Source: an uncultured Oscillibacter sp. (GTDB lineage Bacteria > Bacillota > Clostridia > Oscillospirales > Oscillospiraceae). From it: a stretch of DNA of 64,000 nt. This document shows positions 42,182 to 50,060 of the stretch, in pieces (position 1 is the first letter of the stretch; every line of letters starts with the position of its first letter). The position numbers were made by a program, and so were the translations under genes. The notes under the pieces were generated by a model. The model had not been told where the DNA came from. It ran no database searches and saw nothing but the letters and a program-made list of their open reading frames with translations. The stretch spans positions 1-64,000 of the forward strand of contig CAJTMG010000008.1 in NCBI GenBank assembly GCA_910577405.1, given 5' to 3'.

Positions 42182-42952
42182 TCAGCGGTTTTTCTGATAG
42201 ATGGTCCAAAGGCCGTCCATCAGAAGGAATTTGTCGTAAATAATCGGATTATGGCAATAGCGGACAATCACCGGGGCGTTCTTTCCTGTAGCCACCACGC
42301 TAAGCTCCTGATTTGGAAACAGCTCCCGGATACGGTCAATGATGCCGTCCAACATACCAGCGGTGCCGTAGACGATGCCGGAACGCATACAGTCCTCGGT
42401 ATTCTTGCCGATCAGGGATTTGGGATGCTGCAAGGAAATGTCCGGAAGCTGTGCGGCGCGGCGGCTGAGGGCTTCCAGAGATACGTTGACCCCTGGCAGA
42501 AGCAGTCCTCCCTCGTAGGTGCGGCCCTCGGAGATAATGCCGATGGTGGTAGCGGTGCCCATGTCGATGGTGATAATAGGCGGCTTGAATTTCTCCAGCG
42601 CAGCCACCGCGGAAGCTACAATATCCGCCCCCACCTGTGTCTGTACCGTCAGGCGGATGTTCAGGCCGGTTTTCACGCCGGGGCCTACTACCATCGGCGG
42701 CTTGCCCAGAAGTCGCGTCAGGGCCTTTTCCATCATAAAGTTCAACGGCGGCACCACACTGCACAGAATCGCGCCGGTAACGTCCCGATAGCTGAAATGA
42801 TAAAGCGTAAACAGATTCATCAGGTCAATGCTGATTTGGTCGGCGGTCTTCCGGCTGTCCGTATCCAGAGACGCCAGAAAACGCAGATTCTTTTCCCCGT
42901 CAAACAGCCCTACAGAAGTATTGGAGTTCCCTACATCAATGGCCAGCAGCAT
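42182..42952 (-). CDS. coaX: Type III pantothenate kinase
   Basis: 256 residues, ASKHA fold. First step of coenzyme A synthesis. MLLAIDVGNSNTSVGLF is the phosphate-1 loop, and NIRLTVQTQVGADIVASAVAA and IITIDMGTATTIGII follow. This type is not feedback-inhibited by CoA and needs a monovalent cation. An in-frame upstream ATG (43012) is excluded because it lies upstream of the promoter. Confidence 0.94.
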   Translation of the reverse strand: MLLAIDVGNSNTSVGLFDGEKNLRFLASLDTDSRKTADQISIDLMNLFTLYHFSYRDVTGAILCSVVPPLNFMMEKALTRLLGKPPMVVGPGVKTGLNIRLTVQTQVGADIVASAVAALEKFKPPIITIDMGTATTIGIISEGRTYEGGLLLPGVNVSLEALSRRAAQLPDISLQHPKSLIGKNTEDCMRSGIVYGTAGMLDGIIDRIRELFPNQELSVVATGKNAPVIVRYCHNPIIYDKFLLMDGLWTIYQKNR

Positions 42953-42983
42953 AATTCTTACCCTCTTCAACCAGTTTTCTTTT

Positions 42984-43012
42984 ATGATACCATGCTTTGA
43001 CGAACCTTGCAA
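42984..43012 (-). promoter_or_regulatory. Promoter of coaX, sharing its -35 with ogt
   Basis: On the minus strand TTGCAA (43007-43012), 17 bases, TATCAT (42984-42989). The hexamer TTGCAA is its own reverse complement and is also the -35 box of the opposite promoter. Confidence 0.7.
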
Positions 43013-43035
43013 GTGCCCGGCAAATGGGATATACT
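43007..43035 (+). promoter_or_regulatory. Promoter of ogt, sharing its -35 with coaX
   Basis: TTGCAA (43007-43012), 17 bases, TATACT (43030-43035), 20 bases before the ogt start codon. Confidence 0.7.
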
Positions 43036-43055
43036 GTCAAAAAAGGAGGCGCGCT

Positions 43056-43529
43056 ATGTACAGGACCACTATACTCTCCCCCGTTGGCCCTCTGCTGTTG
43101 GCTTCAGATGGAACCGCCATCACTGGTCTTTGGCTGGAGGGACAGAAATATTTTGCCGCCGGACTGGATGCGGATGCAGAAGAGAACCCCGCCCTGCCTG
43201 TCTTCCAGAAAGCGTCTTTGTGGCTGGACGCCTATTTCGCGCAAAGGGACCTCCCTCCCCTGCCGCCGCTGGCCCCCGCCGGAAGCCCGTTCAGGCTGTC
43301 GGTATGGGAACGCCTGCAAGCAATCCCCTATGGACAGACGCGCACCTACGGGGAACTGTCGGCAGAACTGTGCTCTTCTCCAAGGGCGGTAGGCGGCGCG
43401 GCAGGGCATAATCCAATTTCTATCCTGATTCCCTGCCATCGCGTCCTGGGAACCGGCGGCAGTCTGACCGGGTATGCAGGCGGATTGAACAAAAAGAAGC
43501 TTTTGTTGAAACTGGAGGGTGTTTTATGA
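43056..43529 (+). CDS. ogt: Methylated-DNA-[protein]-cysteine S-methyltransferase
   Basis: 157 residues. Suicidal repair of O6-methylguanine. The C-terminal domain carries the acceptor Cys127 in ILIPCHRVLG, with the helix-turn-helix PYGQTRTYGELS before it and TGYAGGLNKKKLLLKLE after it. Ogt-length N-terminal domain and no Ada regulatory part. GGAGG precedes the ATG. A divergent promoter is shared with coaX. Confidence 0.94.
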   Translation: MYRTTILSPVGPLLLASDGTAITGLWLEGQKYFAAGLDADAEENPALPVFQKASLWLDAYFAQRDLPPLPPLAPAGSPFRLSVWERLQAIPYGQTRTYGELSAELCSSPRAVGGAAGHNPISILIPCHRVLGTGGSLTGYAGGLNKKKLLLKLEGVL

Positions 43530-43603
43530 GCGTATATGAAAAAACGCTGCTTCTTTCATCGAATGACGCGTCTTCGAACCAGCCTGCATCGAACACTGGA
43601 TAG
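43526..43603 (+). other. 25-codon open frame coupled to ogt (uncertain)
   Basis: An ATG overlaps the ogt stop in the ATGA manner (43526-43529) behind GGAGGG and opens a 25-codon frame ending in TAG. It could be a leader-size peptide or the broken start of a lost gene; Ser and Asn are frequent and nothing is recognised. Confidence 0.3.
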
Positions 43604-43672
43604 AAGGAACGGAAGCTGAAATTTTTGCGTCCTGCGTTGTCCAGAATCTGATTCTTCATCTGACAAGAACGA

Positions 43673-43708
43673 AAAAGACGGACGCCGGTTTTTCGACATC
43701 CGTCTTTT
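43673..43708. terminator. Terminator between ogt and spoIVA
   Basis: AAAAGACGGA (43673-43682) pairs perfectly with TCCGTCTTTT (43699-43708). T runs lie on both sides, so it can serve the convergent ogt and spoIVA transcripts. Confidence 0.8.
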
Positions 43709-43733
43709 CTATTCTGTATGTGTCCTTCTACGT

Positions 43734-45209
43734 TTACAGAATAATGCAAATCAAACCGCCGCTGCCTTCGTTGATAATGCGGGTAAGGGTTTCCTGGAGC
43801 TTCTTTCTGGCGTCGTCCGGCATCCGCTTCAGCTTGCCTTGGAGGTCGTCGCTGACCAGTTCGTGAAAACTGCGGCCGAAAATATTGGACTGCCAGATTT
43901 TCCCTGTGTCGCCCTCGAACTCCTGAAGCAGATAGTTCACCATGTCCTCCGACTGCTTCTCGTTGCCCACGATAGGAGAAACTGCCGTCTCGATATCTGC
44001 CCGGATCATATGGATACTGGGTGCGCTGGCTTTCAGCTTTACTCCATAGCGTCCGCCCTGCTTCATGATTTCCGGCTCTTCCAGCGTCAGCTCGTCAATG
44101 CCGGGGACTACAATGCCATAGCCCGTTTCCCGTACGTCCTTCAAGGCTCCGGCCACCTTGTCGTATTCCGCCTTCACTGCCGCCAGACGGGTCAGCAGGC
44201 TCATCAGATCCCCGTCGTCTCCTACCTCGAAGCCCGACTGCTCCGAAAGCGTCCGATAGAACAGCTCCCTCGGAAGTCCCAGATTGGCTGCCGCAACGCC
44301 GGTGCCCAGGTCAATGGTCGTGATTTTCGCTTCGCTGATATTCTCACAGTCCCCCAGAGAAGCAATCACGCCGTCCACCTCGCGGATATGCTGGAGCTGC
44401 GCGGTACTCTGACGGACGGCTTCATACAAGCTGGCCTTAATCGGATGCTCCGGCGGAAGGGCGTCCACCCACGGAGGCAGAAACAGATCCAGCTCCTGCA
44501 TGGGGAACTCATAGAGCACCGCCCGCAGGATATCCGCCACATCCTCCTCTTCCAGCTCCAAGCAGTTCACCGGCATACAGTTGACCTCGTACCGGGACGC
44601 CGTGTCTCTGGCAATGGCTATGGCACGGTCGCTTTTGGGGTCGGCGGAGTTCAGCAGGACAATAAAGGGCTTCCCAAGCTCCTGCAATTCCCGGATGACC
44701 CGTTCCTCCGCTTCCAGGTAATCCTCCCGGGGAATGTCGGAAACGGTGCCGTCAGTGGTGATCACAATGCCGATGGTGGAGTGCTCCGAAATGACCTTCC
44801 GAGTGCCGATTTCCGCCGCCTCCGTCATGGGAATCTCATGGTCGTACCAAGGCGTGGTGACCATCCGGGGCGCGTCGTCCTCAAACTGCCCGATGGCACC
44901 CTTCACCATGTAGCCCACGCAGTCGATCAGCCGTACTGAAAACGACGCGCCGTCCGGAAGCTGTACCTGCGCCGCTTCCTCCGGGACAAACTTCGGTTCA
45001 GCAGTCATGATCGTCCGGCCGGAACCGCTCTGGGGCAGCTCGTCACGGGCCCGCTCCTTCCGGTAGACGTTCTCAATATTGGGTATTACCTGCGTCTCCA
45101 TGAAGCGCTTGATGAAGGTGGATTTCCCCGTCCGCACCGGCCCCACCACGCCGATGTAGATGTCTCCTGCCGTGCGCGTGGCGATGTTTTGATAAATAGT
45201 CGTATTCAT
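43734..45209 (-). CDS. spoIVA: Stage IV sporulation protein A (spore-coat scaffold ATPase)
   Basis: 491 residues, the family length. ATP-driven polymer that forms the basement layer of the spore coat around the forespore. The Walker A is IGVVGPVRTGKSTFIKRFME near the N-terminus, with VIPNIENVYRKERARDELPQSGSGRTIMTAEPKFVPEEA after it. The C-terminal tail (LICIIL) is hydrophobic, as in other SpoIVA proteins that bind SpoVM. A SigE-type promoter lies 36 bases before the start. Confidence 0.96.
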   Translation of the reverse strand: MNTTIYQNIATRTAGDIYIGVVGPVRTGKSTFIKRFMETQVIPNIENVYRKERARDELPQSGSGRTIMTAEPKFVPEEAAQVQLPDGASFSVRLIDCVGYMVKGAIGQFEDDAPRMVTTPWYDHEIPMTEAAEIGTRKVISEHSTIGIVITTDGTVSDIPREDYLEAEERVIRELQELGKPFIVLLNSADPKSDRAIAIARDTASRYEVNCMPVNCLELEEEDVADILRAVLYEFPMQELDLFLPPWVDALPPEHPIKASLYEAVRQSTAQLQHIREVDGVIASLGDCENISEAKITTIDLGTGVAAANLGLPRELFYRTLSEQSGFEVGDDGDLMSLLTRLAAVKAEYDKVAGALKDVRETGYGIVVPGIDELTLEEPEIMKQGGRYGVKLKASAPSIHMIRADIETAVSPIVGNEKQSEDMVNYLLQEFEGDTGKIWQSNIFGRSFHELVSDDLQGKLKRMPDDARKKLQETLTRIINEGSGGLICIIL

Positions 45210-45244
45210 AGCATCCCGTCCTTTTTTACGCTATTCCTGTTCCC

Positions 45245-45273
45245 ACTCTATGTCCCTCGGCGGAAAAGTATGA
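45245..45273 (-). promoter_or_regulatory. SigE-type promoter of spoIVA
   Basis: On the minus strand TCATACT (45267-45273) fits the SigE -35 KMATATT at six of seven bases; 14 bases later CATAGAGT (45245-45252) fits the -10 CATACANT at six of the seven specified positions or so. SigE control of spoIVA is established in B. subtilis and C. difficile. Confidence 0.7.
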
Positions 45274-45346
45274 CAGCCCGTCTTGCTTTGTGGAAAATAA
45301 CAAAAATACGCCGCCATTTTTCCGGCCGATTCATGGCTTTTCCTTA

Positions 45347-45376
45347 TTTACATCAATGGCTTTAGCATGGTAAACT
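45347..45376 (+). promoter_or_regulatory. Promoter of the amino-acid ABC operon
   Basis: TTTACA (45347-45352), 18 bases, TAAACT (45371-45376), 54 bases before the start codon of the binding protein. Confidence 0.45.
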
Positions 45377-45430
45377 ACTACCGTATTGAACGGATGGAGT
45401 TTTCCCCGTTCGGATTTGGAGGATGAAACG

Positions 45431-46303
45431 ATGAAAAAAAGCAAATTTCTTGCCCTTCTGCTGGCTCTGGCAATGACCTTTACCCTGACTGCCTGCGGTA
45501 ACAAGGACTCCGCCGGAGATACCTCTGCCCCCCCTGCTGAGACTTCCGGCGATGTCACAGACAGCAGTGATACCGGCGATGGTCAGCAGGCAGAAGACAG
45601 CGACCTGGCTTACGTGAAAGATAAGGGTACGCTGATTGTGGGTATTACCGAGTTTGAGCCTATGGACTATCAGGACGCCAGCGGCAACTGGATTGGTTTT
45701 GACGCTGACCTTGCCAAGGCATTTGCTGAAAGTCTGGGCGTTAACGCAGAGTTCCAGGTTATCGACTGGGACAGCAAGGTGATGGAGCTGAACGGCAAGA
45801 CCATTGATGTAGTCTGGAACGGAATGACTCTCACCGATGAAGTCAAGAGCTCCATGGAATGCTCCAACCCCTATTTCAACAACGCGCAGGTGATTATTGT
45901 CCCCGCTGATAAGGCCGCTGAAATCACCGATGCCGAAAGCGCCAAGGACCTCGCCTTTGCCGTGGAAATCGGTTCCGCCGGTAAGCAGCAGGCCGATGCT
46001 AACAGCTTTAACTATACCGAAGTCGCTGACCAGGCTACCGCTCTTCTGGAAGTCAGCTCCGGCACTGCGGACGCCGCTATCATTGACTACCTGATGGCCG
46101 CCGCTATGACCGGAGAAGGCACCAGCTACGAGAATCTCACCTTCACCGCTTCCCTCAACAGCGAAGAATACGGCGTAGGCTTCCGGAAGGGTTCCGACCT
46201 CGCCACCGCGCTGAACGAATTCTTTGCCAGTGCCTACGCCGACGGCACCATGCAGAACATCGCGGATACTTACAACATCGGTGATATGCTTGTGAAGCAG
46301 TAA
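45431..46303 (+). CDS. Amino-acid ABC transporter substrate-binding lipoprotein
   Basis: 290 residues. Lipoprotein signal peptide with lipobox LTAC (Cys near residue 21), a low-complexity Ser/Asp/Gly linker, then the SBP_bac_3 domain: GTLIVGITEFEPMDYQDASGNWIGFDADLAKAFAE. Probably polar amino acids. First gene of a three-gene rightward operon with permease and ATPase behind it. Start follows GGAGGATGAAACG. Confidence 0.93.
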   Translation: MKKSKFLALLLALAMTFTLTACGNKDSAGDTSAPPAETSGDVTDSSDTGDGQQAEDSDLAYVKDKGTLIVGITEFEPMDYQDASGNWIGFDADLAKAFAESLGVNAEFQVIDWDSKVMELNGKTIDVVWNGMTLTDEVKSSMECSNPYFNNAQVIIVPADKAAEITDAESAKDLAFAVEIGSAGKQQADANSFNYTEVADQATALLEVSSGTADAAIIDYLMAAAMTGEGTSYENLTFTASLNSEEYGVGFRKGSDLATALNEFFASAYADGTMQNIADTYNIGDMLVKQ

Positions 46304-46324
46304 GCTGTTTCAGAAGCCAGTCCG

Positions 46325-46350
46325 AAGCAGAGGAGTCTCTTCCTCTGCTT
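46325..46350 (+). terminator. Intercistronic hairpin after the binding-protein gene
   Basis: AAGCAGAGGA (46325-46334) pairs perfectly with TCCTCTGCTT (46341-46350), then TTGGCTTGTTTTC. A partial terminator or RNA-stabilising hairpin here would let the binding protein be made in excess of the permease. Confidence 0.65.
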
Positions 46351-46393
46351 TGGCTTGTTTTCAAAATCCAGATAAAAGGCAGGTGTCCCGCAG

Positions 46394-47065
46394 ATGTTTT
46401 TAACCGTTATCGGCGCTTTGAACGAGGGCTTTGTACAGACCTTAAAGCTCTTTCTGATTACCCTCGTCGGCGCGATCCCTCTGGGTCTGGTGGTGTCCTT
46501 CGGTTCCATGAGCAGATTTTCTCTCCTGCGCGGCGTTACCAGAACGTTCGTGTGGATTATCCGCGGGACGCCGTTGCTGCTCCAGCTCTACATAGTCTTT
46601 TATATCCCCGGTATGGTGATGAAAGGCGGAAGTCCATGGCCCGGCGGCGAAACCGGCAGATTTATCGCTTCCGCTGTTACCTTTGTCGTCAACTATTCTT
46701 GTTACTTCTCCGAGATTTACCGCGGCGGGATTCAAGGCGTGCCGGTGGGTCAGCAGGAGGCGGGACTTGTGCTGGGTATGACAAAGCGGCAGGTGTTCTT
46801 CAAGATTACTTTGCTCCAGATGGTGAAACGCATTGTCCCCCCTATGTCCAACGAAATCATTACCCTGGTGAAAGACACTTCTATCGCCCGAATTATCTCC
46901 CTTCAGGAAGTTATCTGGGCTGGTGCCGCATTTATGAAAGGCTCCCATGGCTATTCCGGACTGATGTGGCCGCTGTTCTTTACGGGCGCTTACTTCCTAC
47001 TTTTCAACGGTGGTCTTACCCTGTTGTTCGGCTGGGTCGAAAAGAAACTGGACTATTTCAGGTAA
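46394..47065 (+). CDS. Amino-acid ABC transporter permease
   Basis: 223 residues with about five hydrophobic segments and the HisMQ-type signatures IIRGTPLLLQLYIVFYIPG and GGIQGVPVGQQEAGLVLGMTKRQVFFKITL (EAA loop). Homodimeric permease expected. The ATPase gene starts 10 bases later. Confidence 0.94.
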   Translation: MFLTVIGALNEGFVQTLKLFLITLVGAIPLGLVVSFGSMSRFSLLRGVTRTFVWIIRGTPLLLQLYIVFYIPGMVMKGGSPWPGGETGRFIASAVTFVVNYSCYFSEIYRGGIQGVPVGQQEAGLVLGMTKRQVFFKITLLQMVKRIVPPMSNEIITLVKDTSIARIISLQEVIWAGAAFMKGSHGYSGLMWPLFFTGAYFLLFNGGLTLLFGWVEKKLDYFR

Positions 47066-47075
47066 GGAGGCTGGC

Positions 47076-47843
47076 ATGGCAATTTTAGAAGTACGACACA
47101 TTGAAAAGCACTTCGGCAGTACGCAGGTCCTGACGGATATCAGCTTTTCCCTGGAGGAAGGACAGGCCCTTTCCATCATCGGTTCTTCCGGCTCCGGCAA
47201 GACAACCCTTCTCCGCTGCCTGAACTTCCTGGAACGGCCTGATAATGGAACCATTGCCGTCAAGGGCGAGACGCTGTTCGACGCCAAGAACCCCAAGACC
47301 CAGCAGGAAAGTGAAATCCGTACCAAACGCCTGCATTTTGGCCTTGTATTCCAGAATTTCAACCTGTTCCCTCAATATACAGCCCTGCAAAACGTCACCC
47401 TTGCCCGAGAACTTCTTGCCAAGGAACGGGGCGGTGAGGACAAGGAGCAAATCGTAGCCGCCGGACGGGAGCTTTTGTCACAGATGGGCCTTGCGGACAG
47501 GGCAAGCCATTACCCCCATCAGCTTTCCGGAGGTCAGCAGCAGCGGGTCGCTATCGCAAGAGCTTTGGCGCTCCATCCGGATATCCTCTGCTTTGACGAG
47601 CCGACTTCTGCCCTGGACCCCGAGCTTACCGGCGAAGTCCTCCGGGTGATCCGCTCCCTCGCCGACCAGAAAACCACCATGATTATCGTTACCCATGAAA
47701 TGGCCTTTGCAAGAGATGTGGCGGATCAGGTTATCTTTATGGACGGCGGGCTGATTGTAGAACAAGGCGACCCGAAAGAAGTCATTGACCATCCCAAGGA
47801 GGAGCGGACACGGAAGTTCCTCTCCCGTTACGCAAACAGTTGA
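47076..47843 (+). CDS. Amino-acid ABC transporter ATP-binding protein
   Basis: 255 residues. Walker A IIGSSGSGKTTLLRCLNFLE, Q-loop LVFQNFNLFP, signature [16 protein letters not shown], Walker B ILCFDEPTSALDPELTGEV and the switch His (VTHEM) are present. GlnQ/HisP type. AAGGAGG precedes the start. Confidence 0.95.
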   Translation: MAILEVRHIEKHFGSTQVLTDISFSLEEGQALSIIGSSGSGKTTLLRCLNFLERPDNGTIAVKGETLFDAKNPKTQQESEIRTKRLHFGLVFQNFNLFPQYTALQNVTLARELLAKERGGEDKEQIVAAGRELLSQMGLADRASHYPHQLSGGQQQRVAIARALALHPDILCFDEPTSALDPELTGEVLRVIRSLADQKTTMIIVTHEMAFARDVADQVIFMDGGLIVEQGDPKEVIDHPKEERTRKFLSRYANS

Positions 47844-48134
47844 TTGCTTTTCAGTAAAGAGCTTTTATACGACAAAATAGACAGTTTTGGAACTTTTTAA
47901 CAGACTGGTCTGATATAAAGGGACTTCATATAACAGAAAAGCCCAATTCAGGAAACACTTCTCATGTGAATAGCCCTCCTGTAAAGGGTTTTATCTTGAC
48001 AGTTATTTCATAATATAACCTGAGTTTTTCATTGCAACGCGGCATATGTAAAGGAAAACTGCTTTTCAGAAAATAAGAGGGAGCTCTGACGCCCCCTCTA
48101 TTTTTTATGTCCGCAGACGGTTCTTTCTGCTCTT
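47844..48134. other. AT-rich intergenic region between ABC operon and sipL
   Basis: 291 bases between convergent genes without a coding frame I can support. It contains CTGTAAAG at 47979-47986 and TGTAAAGG at 48047-48054, related to the motif seen near rseP and the ruv genes, and a terminator at 48076-48107. Confidence 0.5.
48076..48107. terminator. Terminator between amino-acid ABC operon and sipL
   Basis: AGAGGGAGC (48076-48084) pairs with GCCCCCTCT (48091-48099) with one mismatch, followed by ATTTTTTA on the plus strand; a shorter T run lies on the minus strand. Confidence 0.65.
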
Positions 48135-49673
48135 TTACGCCCGTTGTCTGGGAATCAGAAGCAGTTTCTCTCTGGGCAGCTCCTCCTCCCCTTCCAACTG
48201 ATTGGCGGAGAAGATGGCGGCAATGGTAGTATTATACTTTTTGGCAAGGTCCCAGGCAGTTTCCTGTTTTCCCATACACCGGAGGACCAAAGACGGCGCG
48301 CCTGCGGTGTCCTTGACAGCTTCCGTATCCAGCTTGGCGGCGGAAATGCAGACCTTTTTCACCTGCTCCGCGGCTTCAATCCGAAAGTCCACCGCGAATC
48401 GGACTTCAATCCCGCGATCGCCCAAAGTTCCCTGAATTTCTTCCGGACAGACAGCCTTTGCGTTGATACGGCAGTCCTCCGGCAGTTCCAGCTGACAGCT
48501 TGCGTCGAAGGTCCGCTCCGCCAGCAGGGGCACGCCGCCCTCGTCCAGATACATGGCCCGGACCGAAACGCCAGTACGCAGAATAGCCGTCTTCCCTTCC
48601 CTGCTGACAGAAACCGCGCCGCAATTTGCCGACAGAGCCAGGATGGACTCCGCAACCACGCCGATTTCCAGCACCTCCCGCAGGGTCTGCCGTCTTGTCA
48701 TGAACTCGCAGAAGCTGGTAATTGAAAGCGGCGCGGCCTCATAGGTCATATCATAGGCCGTGGAGTACAGATCGCTCAGCAGAGTCAGGTCTTGTTCCTC
48801 CCGCAGAAGGGCCGTGGCATGAATGTACAGCGTGACCGCGATTTGCCGGCCTTCCGGGTCGTCGCCGTCAATCTGAAGGTCGGTCCCTGTCAGTTGAAGC
48901 TGTAGGGACGCGTCAGAGCCTTCCACCGCGCCCTCGACCTCCATAATCTGGGAGAAGGGCAGTTCTGCCGTAGTGGAGCCGCATTCCCCGCTCGCCGTAC
49001 GGTAAAGCAGGCTGATGGAGAATATGCCCTTGAAAATCAGCTTGCTTCCTACAATCTTTGTCTCTGTCACCGTGCTGGATATCTGATTGGTCAGCAGTTC
49101 TGCGGCGCCTTCCCGTCCGGGGGACAGATTGACTTCTTCTGTAAAGGTAAAATCCTTTTCAGCGATATGGGTCAGCAGGATGGCGTGTTGGGTCTCCTGC
49201 TTTTTCTCTACCCGCAGGCGTTCTTCCGCAGCCACGTCCGTGCAGAAGCTGAAGGGCCTGCGCTGGTAGCCGGTAAGACGGGTGACCAGCTTGCAATGGG
49301 TGAAAATCTTTCTGGGATTGAGCATCCGCGCCTCCAGGAACTCGGGTTCCGTTTCCGCGGCAAGATACTGGCAGCCCGGGAGACTCCGGCCGTCACTCTC
49401 CACAGAAAAGGGTATGGCGAATTCCAGCGTGCGGACGCCTCCCTCGCCGTCAGGGGTGTACAGCACAGTAACCCGTACCGTTCCAGACAGTTCCGCCTTG
49501 CCGTCCCGCAGTTCCCGGCTGTGCAGATAGACCTTTCCGTCCGTCTCAATGATCCGGGCGATGTCGGGGCAGTAGTCCGGCACAATGGTCTCTGCCGTCT
49601 CCTCCTGGGTCAAGGTCAGTTCCCCTCCGGTCTCATAAGTATCCAAAGATGTTTTTTGCAGTTCCAGTTCCAT
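48135..49673 (-). CDS. sipL: SipL-like DUF3794/LysM spore morphogenesis protein
   Basis: 512 residues. Repeated DUF3794 (SPOCS) domains occupy the first 440 residues, with the motif VPDYCPDIARIIETDGKVYL at the start and further copies near 170-300 and 310-430; a C-terminal LysM domain (about 460-510: AWDLAKKYNTTIAAIFSANQLEG ... LLLIPR) ends it. In C. difficile SipL the LysM domain binds SpoIVA and joins it to the forespore coat. Both partners are encoded in this window under similar SigE-type promoters. GGAAGGAG precedes the start. Confidence 0.88.
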   Translation of the reverse strand: MELELQKTSLDTYETGGELTLTQEETAETIVPDYCPDIARIIETDGKVYLHSRELRDGKAELSGTVRVTVLYTPDGEGGVRTLEFAIPFSVESDGRSLPGCQYLAAETEPEFLEARMLNPRKIFTHCKLVTRLTGYQRRPFSFCTDVAAEERLRVEKKQETQHAILLTHIAEKDFTFTEEVNLSPGREGAAELLTNQISSTVTETKIVGSKLIFKGIFSISLLYRTASGECGSTTAELPFSQIMEVEGAVEGSDASLQLQLTGTDLQIDGDDPEGRQIAVTLYIHATALLREEQDLTLLSDLYSTAYDMTYEAAPLSITSFCEFMTRRQTLREVLEIGVVAESILALSANCGAVSVSREGKTAILRTGVSVRAMYLDEGGVPLLAERTFDASCQLELPEDCRINAKAVCPEEIQGTLGDRGIEVRFAVDFRIEAAEQVKKVCISAAKLDTEAVKDTAGAPSLVLRCMGKQETAWDLAKKYNTTIAAIFSANQLEGEEELPREKLLLIPRQRA

Positions 49674-49714
49674 GAACTCCTTCCTTTCCGGGCAGTTCCA
49701 TAGATTCCTGTCCT

Positions 49715-49743
49715 ACTCTATGTCCCGCCCGGTCCGGTTATGC
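49715..49743 (-). promoter_or_regulatory. SigE-type promoter of sipL
   Basis: On the minus strand GCATAAC (49737-49743), 14 bases, CATAGAGT (49715-49722). The -10 and about ten bases after it match the spoIVA promoter. The -35 overlaps the stop codon of spoVM. Confidence 0.65.
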
Positions 49744-49812
49744 CTTTACTTTAAAAAGTTTCCGCAAAATCCCACGCAGCATCTTCGGGGACTTCCAAAC
49801 CACGATATTCAT
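49738..49812 (-). CDS. spoVM: Stage V sporulation protein M (24-residue micro-protein)
   Basis: A 24-codon gene with GGAGGG six bases before the ATG at 49812. It aligns without gaps to B. subtilis SpoVM (26 aa, from memory): identical at Ile/aromatic-rich start, Lys7, Pro9, Lys10, Leu12, Gly14, Ile15 and Arg17 (KSPKMLRGILRKLF here). SpoVM is an amphipathic helix that marks the convex forespore membrane and recruits SpoIVA; Pro9 is the residue needed for this. In B. subtilis spoVM also lies after prpC-prkC-rsgA, as here. Identification is by motif and context. Confidence 0.85.
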   Translation of the reverse strand: MNIVVWKSPKMLRGILRKLFKVKA

Positions 49813-49829
49813 ACCAGCCCTCCTCTCTC

Positions 49830-49994
49830 CTACCTCCGGCAGCACACACAGCCGCAGGCAATCAGCAGAAATGCTACCAGGAACAGCAGCGCGCCTACCG
49901 GGAAAATCGCGGTTATCAGTATCCCCGTTCCCAGCGCCGCCGCAATGATGCCCAGAAGCCGGCAACTGCCTCCTCGATTTCCTCGGCACATCAT
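49830..49994 (-). CDS. 54-residue Cys/Gly-rich membrane protein upstream of spoVM
   Basis: 54 residues: a basic N-terminus with Cys, one or two hydrophobic segments (LLGIIAAALGTGILITAIFP and VGALLFLVAFLLIACG) and a CGCVCCRR end. Double ATG at 49994/49991 behind AAAGGAGG. It ends 17 bases before the spoVM start, so the two share a transcript. Family unknown; likely a sporulation membrane protein by position. Confidence 0.65.
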   Translation of the reverse strand: MMCRGNRGGSCRLLGIIAAALGTGILITAIFPVGALLFLVAFLLIACGCVCCRR

Positions 49995-50060
49995 TCCGCG
50001 CCTCCTTTCCTCTGTTACAGTATATACACGAAAGCACGTCCCTGCTTCTGCAAAAAGAAA

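Noticed and set aside
47996-48019. TTGACA near the end of the gap after the amino-acid ABC operon
   Set aside because: No -10 box at a suitable distance and no gene downstream on that strand.
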